DNA of 39,997 nucleotides from Paenibacillus sp. 598K (GTDB lineage Bacteria > Bacillota > Bacilli > Paenibacillales > Paenibacillaceae), in the NCBI RefSeq assembly GCF_003851045.1, contig NZ_BFBX01000054.1:585-40581 (forward strand), read 5' to 3'. Made by a program: the position numbers and the translations under genes. The first letter of the stretch is position 1; each line of letters begins with the position of its first letter. The notes under the pieces were generated by a model. The model worked only from the letters and a program-made list of their open reading frames with translations. It was not told the DNA's origin and ran no database searches. Shown here piece after piece: positions 1 to 8,766 of the stretch.

Positions 1-76
1 AGGTGGCGGGAGTGTTCAATCGTTTTACCGCGATCTTACCTGTTATGAACTAACAAAACATCCGGCCTTGCAGTGC

Positions 77-1480
77 TTATTTTACAATCTCAATGCCGAT
101 TAGCTCTCCCTCTCCGTTGCCATTGGGTTTGTTATAATCGCGAACGGCCTTGACGTCGATCTCGCCCTTGTCGTCACTACTGATCCACTGATTTATACTT
201 CCCTGGAATTTCCCGCTATCCATCGCTTCTCCATTGGACGACAGGATGTCAACAAACGTCCGTACGAGCTTCCCGTTATAGTAGAAGTTGTCCTTTTCTT
301 TATCATACGTCAGGCCAAAAGGCGCATACACGGCATACAATTGCTCTATTTCATTTGCGGTCATCGTGTCTTCCGAACTCAGCGCATCCGGTCCCTTGCT
401 TGCCTCTCCCGTGGAGGCACTGTCCGTAAGTGCCGATCCATTCGCTTTGTTCTCCGGGAAATCTGTGCCTGACATCTCGATGCCGCGAGTCTCATCGGTT
501 ACGGGTGTGTTCGTCGCGGTGACGCTTGGTGCATTGGTAGCGAACACGATTACGGTACCGGTTACCAAGAGTAAGGCCGCTATTGCTCCGACAAGGGAAG
601 TTTTAGTCATCTTCATGATCGATACAATCCTTTCTTCAATCGCATTTTTGTTAAAGTTGTTCACAAGTGGCATAAAGCGACTTTTCCTCTCGCCCAATCC
701 GAGCAAGGTCAGGGCATACTCCGACCGTACGTCTCCAACACATGTCCGGACAACGGCTTCGTCACAGGACAGCTCCATATCCCGGTTCGAAAGCACATAC
801 ATCAGCCATACCAAAGGGTTAAACCAATGGATACATAGAGCTGCCGCCATCACTAGCTTCGTCAATGTATCCCAACGCCGGATATGAACGAACTCATGCG
901 TCAAGATATATCGCAAACGGGCTTCGTCTGTCCAGTCCATATGCTTCGGCAACAGCACGACGGGCCGGAATATCCCGTAAGTCAGGGGGGAGAAAATACG
1001 GTCCGACTGCAGGATGCGAACCTTCCTCCGCAAGGGATGCTCTTGCTGCCAGCGCTTCACGAATGCATGATTAACCGGAAGGGCGGTTTTGTATTCCCGG
1101 CGACAGCGCAGATGCGTGACAAGGAAGAACAAAGCGCATGCTATGGAGCCGATAAGCCAGATCACCATGAAAAGAGGGACAGGGGCACTGGATGCTGCTG
1201 GAAGCGTTGCGGCAGTAGCGGTTATACCAGTAGGGTGCGGCGTGACAGATGCTCCATTCAGCGATACATCCGTTCCGGAAAATCGGCTGGTCAGCGTATG
1301 AGCAATCGAGTAAACACTGAAACGCGATGAAACGTCATAAGGGATCAGCAGGCGACATAACACCACACCCCACAAAACGATAAAGGTTCGTTTCGGCAGC
1401 TTGTGCAGCAGCAAGGTTCGGATGATGACGATAGCCAGAATAAAAACAGAAGCGGAAAAACTCATGGTTAGCAAGCTCAT
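77..1480 (-). CDS. BlaR1/MecR1-like M56 membrane metalloprotease (antirepressor)
   Basis: Predicted integral-membrane zinc protease that would inactivate the adjacent BlaI-type repressor. Hydrophobic segments lie near residues 5-25, 33-48, 105-125 and 300-316. The zinc motif HEFVH is at about 195-199, followed by a basic IRRWD stretch typical of M56 peptidases. ATG at 1480 is chosen because AAGGAG lies 8 nt upstream; the ATG at 1486 would leave only 2 nt. After the last membrane helix there are only about 150 residues: a Ser/Thr-rich linker, then a small domain ending in a YDKEKDNFYYNGK...IGIEIV pattern. This is not the penicillin-binding sensor of true BlaR1 and shows no SxxK module, so beta-lactam sensing is not supported. 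The gene follows blaI-like 1493-1852 directly and is presumably co-transcribed with it. The signal sensed is unknown. Confidence 0.88.
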   Translation of the reverse strand: MSLLTMSFSASVFILAIVIIRTLLLHKLPKRTFIVLWGVVLCRLLIPYDVSSRFSVYSIAHTLTSRFSGTDVSLNGASVTPHPTGITATAATLPAASSAPVPLFMVIWLIGSIACALFFLVTHLRCRREYKTALPVNHAFVKRWQQEHPLRRKVRILQSDRIFSPLTYGIFRPVVLLPKHMDWTDEARLRYILTHEFVHIRRWDTLTKLVMAAALCIHWFNPLVWLMYVLSNRDMELSCDEAVVRTCVGDVRSEYALTLLGLGERKSRFMPLVNNFNKNAIEERIVSIMKMTKTSLVGAIAALLLVTGTVIVFATNAPSVTATNTPVTDETRGIEMSGTDFPENKANGSALTDSASTGEASKGPDALSSEDTMTANEIEQLYAVYAPFGLTYDKEKDNFYYNGKLVRTFVDILSSNGEAMDSGKFQGSINQWISSDDKGEIDVKAVRDYNKPNGNGEGELIGIEIVK

Positions 1481-1492
1481 AACCATTTCTCC

Positions 1493-1852
1493 TTATTCCA
1501 GACTGTTGATGAGCTTTTTTAATCGTTCGATTTCTTCCGGTTGCAGATTTTTACTACCTAATAGAGAAGCGACAAGCTTGTCGGTAGCGCCATCATACAT
1601 TTTGTTAATAAGCTCCGTAACTTCAAGCTCTCTGGCCTGTTCAATTGTAACAAGGGGGCGGCAGACGAAGTTAGGTTCAATACGCTCGATGGCCCCTTTG
1701 TCAATGCATCTTTTGATTAGCGTGTAGGTTGTCGTTTTGTTCCATCCGACTTGTTCTTTCAACATTTCGGCTAGTCGCTTGGCTGTGGTGTCACCATTTT
1801 TCCAGAGGACATCCATGATCTTTAGCTCGGAATCAAACAATTTGATTTGCAT
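1493..1852 (-). CDS. BlaI/MecI/CopY-family transcriptional repressor
   Basis: A 119-residue winged-helix repressor of normal family length. The DNA-binding half is residues 1-70, with the recognition region containing GWNKTTTYTLIKRC, a BlaI-family signature. The C-terminal helices (about 75-119) would mediate dimerisation. GGAG lies 7 nt before the ATG. It is the first gene of a two-gene unit with the M56 protease. In this family the protease cleaves the repressor when its signal is sensed, and the repressor controls its own operon. Two dyads just upstream fit autoregulation. No beta-lactamase gene is nearby, so its other targets are unknown. Confidence 0.92.
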   Translation of the reverse strand: MQIKLFDSELKIMDVLWKNGDTTAKRLAEMLKEQVGWNKTTTYTLIKRCIDKGAIERIEPNFVCRPLVTIEQARELEVTELINKMYDGATDKLVASLLGSKNLQPEEIERLKKLINSLE

Positions 1853-1878
1853 CGTTCAGCTCCTCTCAATCACTATTT

Positions 1879-1921
1879 TACTGCAGTAGAATGATCACGG
1901 GTTCATTCTACTCCTGTAGAA
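1879..1921 (-). promoter_or_regulatory. Probable BlaI-type operators (two dyads)
   Basis: Two inverted repeats lie immediately upstream of the blaI-like gene. TACTGCAGTA at 1879-1888 is a perfect 10-bp palindrome. TTCTAC-TCCT-GTAGAA at 1906-1921 has perfect 6-bp arms. Both resemble the TACA/TGTA-type boxes bound by BlaI/MecI dimers. TAAAAT on the minus strand overlaps the first dyad and could be the -10 element, but I see no good -35. Confidence 0.6.
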
Positions 1922-1995
1922 CGTGGTTTGTCAATGACGTTTTGCACGACTTGGAGAGAGGGCTGCTTGGTTTGACCAAACGACATGCGAGAACC

Positions 1996-2049
1996 CAAAA
2001 AGACCGCTGTCTTCGGACCATGATTGATCGTCCGAAAGTAACGGTCTTT
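1996..2049 (-). terminator. Rho-independent terminator of the hydrolase transcript
   Basis: Read on the minus strand, AAAGACCG pairs with CGGTCTTT. A second inner stem of TTCGGAC with GTCCGAA is separated from it by small internal loops. The descending arm runs into TTTTT. The hairpin lies just past the stop of the minus-strand hydrolase at 2059. Confidence 0.7.
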
Positions 2050-2058
2050 CTCCATTGT

Positions 2059-3005
2059 TTAGCTCCCCGAGCCTATCGCGAGAAGCGATTTTTGGATCAG
2101 GTCTGCGATGGCCTGAGGCTGTTCTTCCGGCATAAAATGCCTGCAGCCTGCAACGACTATGGCAGTAGCATGGCGGCAGCCGAATTTCTCCTGCAACTGC
2201 TTGGCTGTCGGTCCGGGCTTACTGGAGCCATAATCGCTCTCGATTATGACTATCGGCACGTCGAGCGTTTCCCGATGCGATCTCATGAACGATTGATTTT
2301 GCCGGTAGGTCCGGTATAAACCAAGCCCTGCCCGAAGCTGATCCCGATGCCGATAGGCACTGGCGTAGTGGCGCATATCCGCATCGGTCATCGCTTGCTT
2401 GTTTTTTGCAAATCGATGAAAAAACGCGCGGCGGAAGTAGCCATACTCGCGGTTGCCAATCAGAAGCCCGGTAATTTGGGAAGTCGATGAAAGCCAAAGT
2501 GCCATAAGAAAGGCATCTTAACCATGAGGTCTGTACTTGGCGTGCCGGGCAGCGGGACATCGAGTACCGCCACGCCATAGGTTTCGTTCGGGTATAGGCG
2601 TGCGTAGGCATAGGCCACCATCCCACCCATATCATGACCTACCAGATATGGGTTCTCGATATCGAGATGTTTTACCAGGGCGTGGATATCATTTGCCAAC
2701 GTTACCGCATCATAGCCGGGCGGAACAGTCCTTGACTTGCCAATCCCGCGCAAGTCAACGGCGATAACCGAATACTCATGAACGAGCAAGCGCATGAGCT
2801 CCTTGAACGCATACCAGTCCTGGGAAAACCCATGGATCATGATAACGCTTTTCCCGGTGCCGCCTGAAACAAAATGCATCCTTATGCCATTGATCTCTGC
2901 GATGTCCGAGTGAAAGCCTGTTCCCAGTATTACTCTTGCTGGATCTTGCTTGTCCAATTCAATTAAGAATGGGTCCTCCTCTGACAAACGCTGTTGGTGA
3001 TCCAT
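2059..3005 (-). pseudogene. Alpha/beta hydrolase, interrupted by a single-base frameshift
   Basis: Two overlapping minus-strand frames together make one epoxide-hydrolase-like alpha/beta hydrolase of about 315 residues. The first part (2460-3005) holds the oxyanion HG motif (MIHGFSQDW) and the nucleophile elbow GHDMGG, and stops just after LPKLPGF. The second part carries the rest of the cap domain (YFRRAFFHRF...) and the C-terminal CRHFMPEEQP, whose His is the likely catalytic base. The frames join near 2465-2480, where adding one base to the GGG run would restore LPGLLIG. This is either a real loss-of-function deletion or a sequencing error. The upstream GGAG is 13 nt from the ATG, which is long. 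It lies 72 bp behind the MarR gene on the same strand. Confidence 0.8.
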
Positions 3006-3077
3006 AGACTATTCATGTCTCCTCTCGGAAGGGCGCGCAGTGTACTCGAGTTTGCAAATCAAGGGGCCGAACCGGCC

Positions 3078-3536
3078 CTACTCCTTTTCTTGTTCGTCTT
3101 TTTCGAAAATCGCGGCCACTTGTTCAAGATGCATTGACATCTCCGCTAGCTTGTCGGCATCCAGCTTGGGCAGGATGTCCGCTGCCCACGCAGCATTGCG
3201 CGCATTAATCTGAGTGATGGCAGCTTCGCCTTCAGGGGTGACGAAAAGCAGCTTGGCGCGTTTGTCCTTCGGGTTATCGGCATATGTAGCAAGCCCTTCG
3301 CGCACAAGCAGATCGGCGACACGCTGAACGCTTTGTCGTGCGTGGCCCACATTGCGGGCAATGGATGCAACGGTTTGTGGTTGGAAGCTTGCTTGTCCAA
3401 GCACATGCCAGCGAGCGCTGCTCTGTCCGATTGCTTTGGTAATCCGGTCTCCATTGCGCATAAGAGCGCCATTGACACGGAAGATGCCGATTACAAATCT
3501 GCTTAGGGGATCATCGGGTTTTGGATATTCTACCAT
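3078..3536 (-). CDS. MarR-family transcriptional regulator
   Basis: A 152-residue winged-helix regulator of usual MarR length. The recognition segment SIARNVGHARQSVQRVADLL is followed by the wing (YADNPKDKRAKLLFVTPEG), with dimerisation helices at both ends. The reading frame stays open upstream to 3761, but that stretch covers an intergenic terminator and looks noncoding, so ATG at 3536 (MVEYPKP) is preferred despite a weak ribosome binding site. An 18-bp perfect palindrome lies 18 bp upstream, which fits autorepression. It precedes the frameshifted hydrolase on the same strand, a frequent MarR-plus-target arrangement. The ligand is unknown. Confidence 0.88.
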   Translation of the reverse strand: MVEYPKPDDPLSRFVIGIFRVNGALMRNGDRITKAIGQSSARWHVLGQASFQPQTVASIARNVGHARQSVQRVADLLVREGLATYADNPKDKRAKLLFVTPEGEAAITQINARNAAWAADILPKLDADKLAEMSMHLEQVAAIFEKDEQEKE

Positions 3537-3554
3537 GCGACCATCATCCGCACA

Positions 3555-3572
3555 TTGACAGCATGCTGTCAA
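3555..3572. promoter_or_regulatory. Perfect 18-bp palindrome, probable MarR operator
   Basis: TTGACAGCATGCTGTCAA reads identically on both strands and lies 18 bp upstream of the MarR start. MarR dimers bind palindromes of this size close to their own promoters. The TTGACA half could also serve as a -35 element. Confidence 0.65.
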
Positions 3573-3602
3573 ATTGGAATTTGGATTTCTTGTAAAGAAA
3601 TC

Positions 3603-3626
3603 AAAAAAAACGCAACAACGTTGCGT
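3603..3626 (-). terminator. Rho-independent terminator of the phosphotransferase gene
   Basis: On the minus strand a perfect 7-bp stem (ACGCAAC / GTTGCGT, 3-nt loop) is followed by eight T residues. It lies downstream of the phosphotransferase stop at 3710 and upstream of the MarR operator. Confidence 0.82.
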
Positions 3627-3709
3627 AATTAAACCGGAGTAGTGGAGTAGGGATGGATGAAGCCGAAGGGATCGAGACGATATGAACATGCTCTGTGCCC
3701 GTGGAGCGG

Positions 3710-4486
3710 TTATAACACGTTCCGCCCCGCATGCTTGCTTACATAAGCCATATCGTCCCAATACACTTGCAGATGCCCGGCCTGAATATGCTGCTGGAAA
3801 TCCTCGTTGCCTTGGGCGGCCTCCTGCTGCATGAAGTCGGTCAGGCTCGTCAAGCGGCGCAGGAGCACGGGGACAAACGACTGCCGGTCCGCCGCGTCCA
3901 TCCCGTAAGCGTCCAGGAACAGCCGGGCCTTGCGTATCTGCTCCTCCAGCCCGATCGCGGACTCGCCACGCGCGGGATCAGTGAAGGGAACCCAACGATA
4001 GATCGCATAGGCGACATCCCACATCCTCGGCCCCGGGTGCAGCGTGTCAAAGTCGATGATCCCGACCGGTTGGCCTCCGGAGATCGTTACATTGTATGGC
4101 GCATAGTCGCCGTGACACATCACCTCTGCGGGCTGCTGCGCCGGCAGCATCCAGGGCTCATTCCCCTCGAGCCGGGCCACATACTTCGCGCTGTGGTTGT
4201 GGAATCTCGCCAGCAGCTCCGCGGCCGAGACGAGCACCGCATCCTGTAGCAGCAGCTCAGGCAGTGGATCGTTGTACACTTCTCCGGGCATATACGACAC
4301 GATCTCCTGCTGCTGTTCATTGATCCCATAGGGGATCGGCACGAAGTCCGCTCCGTCCACATGCAGGAAGCGCAGGAAGCGGTGGACCGCCGGTGTCCAC
4401 ACATTGGCCGGACGGATGACGACATCATCCTGACGACTGATTTTGCCGATCCTGCCGCCGGTGAGCTCCTCGCTGTTATTCTCCAT
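3710..4486 (-). CDS. Aminoglycoside phosphotransferase-fold kinase
   Basis: Cytoplasmic small-molecule kinase of the APH/choline kinase fold, 258 residues. The catalytic loop CHGDYAPYN supplies the base Asp and the Mg-binding Asn. IIDFDTLHPGPRMWDVAYA is the metal-binding Asp motif. The N-terminal lobe is short and lacks an obvious glycine loop, as in many members. ATG at 4486 is preferred over 4504 because GGGAGGG lies 7 nt upstream. A hairpin terminator follows the stop. The substrate cannot be read from sequence. Related Paenibacillus proteins are often annotated as phosphotransferases of unknown substrate, so resistance should not be assumed. Confidence 0.85.
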   Translation of the reverse strand: MENNSEELTGGRIGKISRQDDVVIRPANVWTPAVHRFLRFLHVDGADFVPIPYGINEQQQEIVSYMPGEVYNDPLPELLLQDAVLVSAAELLARFHNHSAKYVARLEGNEPWMLPAQQPAEVMCHGDYAPYNVTISGGQPVGIIDFDTLHPGPRMWDVAYAIYRWVPFTDPARGESAIGLEEQIRKARLFLDAYGMDAADRQSFVPVLLRRLTSLTDFMQQEAAQGNEDFQQHIQAGHLQVYWDDMAYVSKHAGRNVL

Positions 4487-4576
4487 TTTTGTTCCCTCCC
4501 GCATTTCTCTTTGTACTCTTTATAGACGATCGCACCTTTGATGTCAACGGTCATCCCGCTTGTATGTTCGGATTTT

Positions 4577-4590
4577 GGTAAGCGCCTTCA
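4577..4590. promoter_or_regulatory. Possible CcpA (cre) site
   Basis: GGTAAGCGCCTTCA matches the cre consensus TGNAANCGNWNNCW except at two positions and lies in the 222-bp gap before the sensor kinase of a sugar uptake locus. Catabolite repression would make sense there, but the match is imperfect. Confidence 0.3.
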
Positions 4591-4708
4591 CCATCAGAAG
4601 ATATCGCACCATATCCAAAGGGTAGAGGCTAGGATTCAATCCAGGCGCATTATACGATAAGATCAGTGCATCGTTAGCAAGACCAACAAAAGGTAACGGG
4701 GTGGAAGT

Positions 4709-6541
4709 GTGCTAAGAGGGTTGGGGAGTCATTTGAACGAAAGCAAGATGCGGACGAGGCTGCTGCTGCTGTTTACGATACTCATCCTGCTGCCGCTAGC
4801 CTTGCAAGGGATCGTGACGTACCATCACTTCTCGGCGACGATGAACGACAAGACAGAGCAATATACGATCGATATCGCCGGGCAAGTCAATGCGAACCTC
4901 GACCGCCTGCTCAAGGAGCTGGAGCGACTGTCGCTGATGCCGTTATATGATGAGCAGTTGCTATCGATCCTGGCCAAGTACAATGGCGCGATGGGCACTG
5001 GCACCTGGGCGTTGTCGGAGGATTATCTGAAGATGAAGCTGTATACATCGGCGCAAGCCTATGATCGTCCAGAGATACGTGGCATCCACCTGCTGAGCAA
5101 CAGCGGCATCCTGTTCTCTAATGTAGATGCGTTGGCGATCGACTCCGCCTGGGATGGCAATCGCGACGCGTGGTTCCGCACGCTGGCCGGAACCGACGGC
5201 GCATGGCAGATCATCCCGCCGCACCGTCCATCCTACTATAGCCGCGCAGACGCATCGACGTACATCTCGGTAGCCAGAGTGATCCGGGAGCCCAAGTCGC
5301 TGGAGCGCCTGGGCTATTGCATCATTGATGTCAAGGTGGATGCCCTCGCCGGCATCCTGGCGAATCTGAAGGTGGAGAACGCAGCGAGCCTGATGATCGT
5401 CGACGAGCGGCAGCGGCTGCTGTATGAGCGGGTGCCGGACGGTGGCGCATCCGTCTATGAAGCGCTGACCCGGCAGGAGCGGCTATCTGTGCTTGCTAGC
5501 GGCCAGCGGGAACGGCTGGAGGGAGAGGATTACCTGTTCGTTCGTCATCACTCGCCACATACCGGATTGTCGGTGATCGGGCTGACGCCGCTTGATGTCA
5601 TACAGAAGGAGTCCCGAACTTTAATGATATTTACGCTATGGCTAGCCATGATCTGCATTGGGCTGGCGATAGCGCTCGCTGTGGTGGTGTCTTATCGGGT
5701 GACGCAACCGCTGATCCAGCTCAAGAGCAAGATGTCCGGCGTCGAGCAAGGCGACTTCAGCAAACGGATCAGTCCGCTCAGCAACGATGAGTTCGGTCAG
5801 CTCGGCCGTGGCTTCAACAGGATGATGGATGAGCTGAATCGCCTGTTTCACGAGGTGTTTGTGCTGGGTCTCCGGGAGAAGGAAGCGGAACTGTCCGCTC
5901 TCCAGAGCCAGATCAACCCGCACTTTATTTACAATACGCTTGAATCGATCAACATGATGGCTGTACAACAACAGCATCGGGCGGTGTCTGATATGGTGTC
6001 GGCGCTGGGCAAGCTGCTGCGGTATACGATTGGCAAGGCCGGACGGTTGGCAGTGTTGCGGGAAGAGATCGATTTTGTCGATTCGTACGTCCGCATCCAG
6101 CAGATGCGCTACGGCGGCAAGCTGCAGGTTATCTATGATATCGAGCCGCAGGTGGAGGAGCTGCGGCTCCCCAAGCTGACGCTGCAGCCGTTGGTGGAGA
6201 ATGCGATATACCACGGGCTGGGTGGCCGGGAGGATGGCGGGATGATCTGGATCTCGGCCTTGCGATTCGAGCAGGAGCTGCTTATTACGGTAAGGGATAA
6301 CGGCACAGGGATGGATGAAGCGGAGATCGAGGCGCTGAACCGGACACTTGACAGCTTACCCTCCAGCGTATCGCTGCAAAGCAGCGGCGAGGGGGGGATG
6401 GGACTGGCGAATATTAGTCAGCGGATCAAGCTGCAATACGGCGACAGCGGCAGTGTGAGCGTAGATGGCAGTCCGGGACAGGGGCTGGCAGTTACGATAA
6501 CGATATCCATAGCGGAGGAAGGAGAGAGGCAGGATGTATAA
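4709..6541 (+). CDS. YesM-type sensor histidine kinase
   Basis: Membrane sensor kinase of about 610 residues. A transmembrane helix at about 18-38 is followed by an extracellular sensing region to about 305, then a second helix (about 307-330). HAMP follows at about 332-385, then a His_kinase domain with phosphoacceptor in QINPHFIYNTLESI (His near 405). HATPase motifs include PLVENAIYHGLG, DNGTGM and GGMGLANI. The start is uncertain: GTG 4709 has GGGGTGG just upstream, but TTG or ATG codons 15-40 nt further in are possible. It overlaps the response regulator gene by 8 bp, so the pair is co-translated. In this family the signal is usually an extracellular oligosaccharide, often relayed through the binding protein. 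Confidence 0.93.
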   Translation: MLRGLGSHLNESKMRTRLLLLFTILILLPLALQGIVTYHHFSATMNDKTEQYTIDIAGQVNANLDRLLKELERLSLMPLYDEQLLSILAKYNGAMGTGTWALSEDYLKMKLYTSAQAYDRPEIRGIHLLSNSGILFSNVDALAIDSAWDGNRDAWFRTLAGTDGAWQIIPPHRPSYYSRADASTYISVARVIREPKSLERLGYCIIDVKVDALAGILANLKVENAASLMIVDERQRLLYERVPDGGASVYEALTRQERLSVLASGQRERLEGEDYLFVRHHSPHTGLSVIGLTPLDVIQKESRTLMIFTLWLAMICIGLAIALAVVVSYRVTQPLIQLKSKMSGVEQGDFSKRISPLSNDEFGQLGRGFNRMMDELNRLFHEVFVLGLREKEAELSALQSQINPHFIYNTLESINMMAVQQQHRAVSDMVSALGKLLRYTIGKAGRLAVLREEIDFVDSYVRIQQMRYGGKLQVIYDIEPQVEELRLPKLTLQPLVENAIYHGLGGREDGGMIWISALRFEQELLITVRDNGTGMDEAEIEALNRTLDSLPSSVSLQSSGEGGMGLANISQRIKLQYGDSGSVSVDGSPGQGLAVTITISIAEEGERQDV

Positions 6542-7340
6542 GGTGCTGCTGGTTGAGGATGAGCAGGTCATCCGGCAAGGACTGCGCGAGCTGATCGGCC
6601 AATCGGCTCCCTCGTACGAGGTGATCGGCGAGATGGGGAGCGGCTTGGAGGCGCTAATGTACATGAAGTCGGAGGTGCCGGATCTGATCATTACCGATAT
6701 CCGGATGCGGGAGATGGACGGACTGACGCTTGTAGAGAAGGTCAGGCAGATGTATCCCGAGCTGTTGGTGATGATCCTGAGCGGCTATGGCGAATTCGAG
6801 TATGCGCAAAAGGCAATCCAGTACGGCGTGCTGCATTATCTGTTGAAGCCGATCGAACGCCATGAGCTGGTGTCTGCCCTGGAGAGGGCCAGGCTGCTGC
6901 TGGACAAACGATATGGCGTATCGACGCCTGCAACGCTCCTTCCCGGTATGCAGCGGATGGAGCATGAGCCCGGAGATGCAAGGAAGCTCATCCGGGATGT
7001 AAAGGAGCATGTCAAGCTGCATATTGACGGCGATTTGCGGTTGCAGACGGTGGCAGATCGCGTCAGCTTGAACGCGACGTATTTGAGCCAGCTATTCAAA
7101 AATGAAACGGGCTGCAACTATTCCGACTACGTATCCGAGGCACGAATGGAACGCGCCAAATGGCTGCTCGCCCATACTCGGCTGAAAATTTACGATGTCG
7201 CCAGACTGTCCGGTCATCAGAGCCCAAAGCATTTTATGCTTGTGTTCAAGCAACAATGCGGCATGACGGCGGGCGAATACCGCAACCAGTTTGATTCGGC
7301 TGTCGCTCCCGGCTCTTCCGGCGAGCGGCCCAATCCATAA
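6534..7340 (+). CDS. YesN-type response regulator with AraC DNA-binding domain
   Basis: A 268-residue regulator. The receiver domain spans 1-120 with phospho-acceptor Asp55 (LIITDIRMREMDG), acidic pair DE near 8-9 and Lys in LLKPIE. A two-helix AraC module follows at about 155-255 (LQTVADRVSLNATYLSQLF; IYDVARLSGHQSPKHFMLVF). It pairs with the overlapping upstream kinase and most likely activates the solute-binding-protein operon that begins about 100 bp downstream, where the -35 region is poor, as expected for an activator-dependent promoter. Confidence 0.94.
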   Translation: MYKVLLVEDEQVIRQGLRELIGQSAPSYEVIGEMGSGLEALMYMKSEVPDLIITDIRMREMDGLTLVEKVRQMYPELLVMILSGYGEFEYAQKAIQYGVLHYLLKPIERHELVSALERARLLLDKRYGVSTPATLLPGMQRMEHEPGDARKLIRDVKEHVKLHIDGDLRLQTVADRVSLNATYLSQLFKNETGCNYSDYVSEARMERAKWLLAHTRLKIYDVARLSGHQSPKHFMLVFKQQCGMTAGEYRNQFDSAVAPGSSGERPNP

Positions 7341-7372
7341 AGAAACCGTACCAATTCTGCAATCCACGTGAT

Positions 7373-7401
7373 TTAAGGACGGGAGCTGCCTTAGCTATAC
7401 T
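7373..7401 (+). promoter_or_regulatory. Putative activator-dependent promoter of the sugar ABC operon
   Basis: A TATACT -10 hexamer lies at 7396-7401, with only TTAAGG at the -35 position (17-bp spacing). This is the only gap in the 4709-12617 locus after the regulator gene. A good -10 with a weak -35 suits control by the neighbouring AraC-type response regulator. Confidence 0.45.
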
Positions 7402-7442
7402 TATAGACGTCATCTACTACTGGTTAAATGAGGGGGATTCGC

Positions 7443-8753
7443 ATGAAGAAGGCAGGATGGGCATTAAGCGCGGTGATGCTGCTCGGTCTGGCGGCAGGCT
7501 GCAGCAGCCAAAGCTCCGATCCCGTCGGCTCTGGGACGGAAGCGCCAGAGAGCGCCGTTCAGCAAGGCGAGGTGGAGCTGAAGTTTTTGATGTGGGGCAA
7601 CCAGAGCCATATGGACGTGTACGAGAAGCTGATCGCCGAGTTCCAGAGCGAGCATCCAGGGATCAAGGTGAAGATGGAATCGGTCCCGTTCACAGAGTAC
7701 CAGCAAAAAATTTCGGTGCTGGCCGCGGGCAAATCATTGCCTGATCTGGCCTGGGTATCGGAGCGGATGATTCCGCAATTCAAGCAAAACGGGATTTTGG
7801 CGGATGTATCGGAATTCAAAAACGATGCCGAATTTAATCTGGAGGACTACATCCCAAGCACGCTTGATTTGTTCCGCGAAGGCGACCAGCTGCTGGGCTT
7901 GCCGTTTTCTACGCCGCCGATTGTTATGTTCTATAATAAAGCCTTGTTCGATCAGGCGGGTCTCACCGATCCGAACACCCTGGCAGTCGAGGGCAACTGG
8001 ACATGGGAGCAATTCGAGGCTTCTGCCAAAGCCATAGCAAACACAAACGCGCAAGATCGGGTATACGGCGCTAATTTCTTCCGCGATTGGAAGACGTGGG
8101 TCGCGCTCTCCTCCTACTCCTGGTCCAACGGCAGCGGCCCGTTCAACGATGATATGACAGCCTTTACATGGAATGATCAGTACGGGGTTGAAACGATGGA
8201 GATGCTGGATCGCATGATGTTCGACGACCAATCGCATCCGAAGGCGGGCGAGCAAGTAAGCTTCGATGCGGGCAATGTCGGAATGTTCTTCGACGTCTAC
8301 AGCTATGTGTCCAAGGCGCGCGAGATCACGAACTTCGAATGGAGTATCGCGCCGATGCCGTCAGGCAGCCAGGGCAGCGTATCGATGCTGGGGCAAGCGG
8401 GTTATACGTTGTTCAAGGATAGCAAGCATCCAGAGGAGGCGAAAAAACTGTTGAAGTTTTTTGCCAGTCAATCGGGCATCCAGGCGACTTCGACGTTTTT
8501 CGTGCCGCCGCGCACCTCGGTGCTTAACGACGATGCATTTCTGAACCAGCCTAACAATCCGCCCAAGGAGCATATCCTCCAGGCCGTCATCGAGGAGATG
8601 CCCAAGGCGCGCATCATCCCGGGACATGTGCTATGGCAGGATATCGACAATGCGATTCTGCAAGGCTTTGACCGCTTGTTTGGCAGATCGGGCACAACAG
8701 CGGACAGTCTGGCACAGATGCAGCGCGACGTAGAGGCCATTCTAAACCGCTAG
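7443..8753 (+). CDS. Sugar ABC transporter solute-binding lipoprotein
   Basis: Extracellular lipid-anchored carbohydrate receptor, about 436 residues, family 1 (MalE/UgpB type). A lipoprotein signal peptide ends in LGLAAGC, so Cys21 would be lipidated. Mature-domain hallmarks include LKFLMWGNQSHMDVYEKLI, LAAGKSLPDLAWVSE and PFSTPPIVMFYNKALF. ATG at 7443 is chosen because GAGGGGG lies 5 nt upstream; the ATG at 7428 lacks this. It is followed by a TIM-barrel gene and two permeases. No ATPase gene accompanies it, which is usual where a shared MsmX-type ATPase serves several importers. Confidence 0.92.
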   Translation: MKKAGWALSAVMLLGLAAGCSSQSSDPVGSGTEAPESAVQQGEVELKFLMWGNQSHMDVYEKLIAEFQSEHPGIKVKMESVPFTEYQQKISVLAAGKSLPDLAWVSERMIPQFKQNGILADVSEFKNDAEFNLEDYIPSTLDLFREGDQLLGLPFSTPPIVMFYNKALFDQAGLTDPNTLAVEGNWTWEQFEASAKAIANTNAQDRVYGANFFRDWKTWVALSSYSWSNGSGPFNDDMTAFTWNDQYGVETMEMLDRMMFDDQSHPKAGEQVSFDAGNVGMFFDVYSYVSKAREITNFEWSIAPMPSGSQGSVSMLGQAGYTLFKDSKHPEEAKKLLKFFASQSGIQATSTFFVPPRTSVLNDDAFLNQPNNPPKEHILQAVIEEMPKARIIPGHVLWQDIDNAILQGFDRLFGRSGTTADSLAQMQRDVEAILNR

Positions 8754-8766
8754 GAGGGACGAAGAG

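Noticed and set aside
77..1852. Beta-lactam resistance operon
   Set aside because: No beta-lactamase or PBP gene is present, and the sensor domain of BlaR1 is missing.
3537..3761. N-terminal extension of the MarR protein
   Set aside because: The stretch spans a terminator, a palindrome and the end of the next gene, and its translation is unlike the family.
3710..4486. Aminoglycoside resistance gene
   Set aside because: The fold is APH-like, but this superfamily has many other substrates and nothing nearby supports drug resistance.
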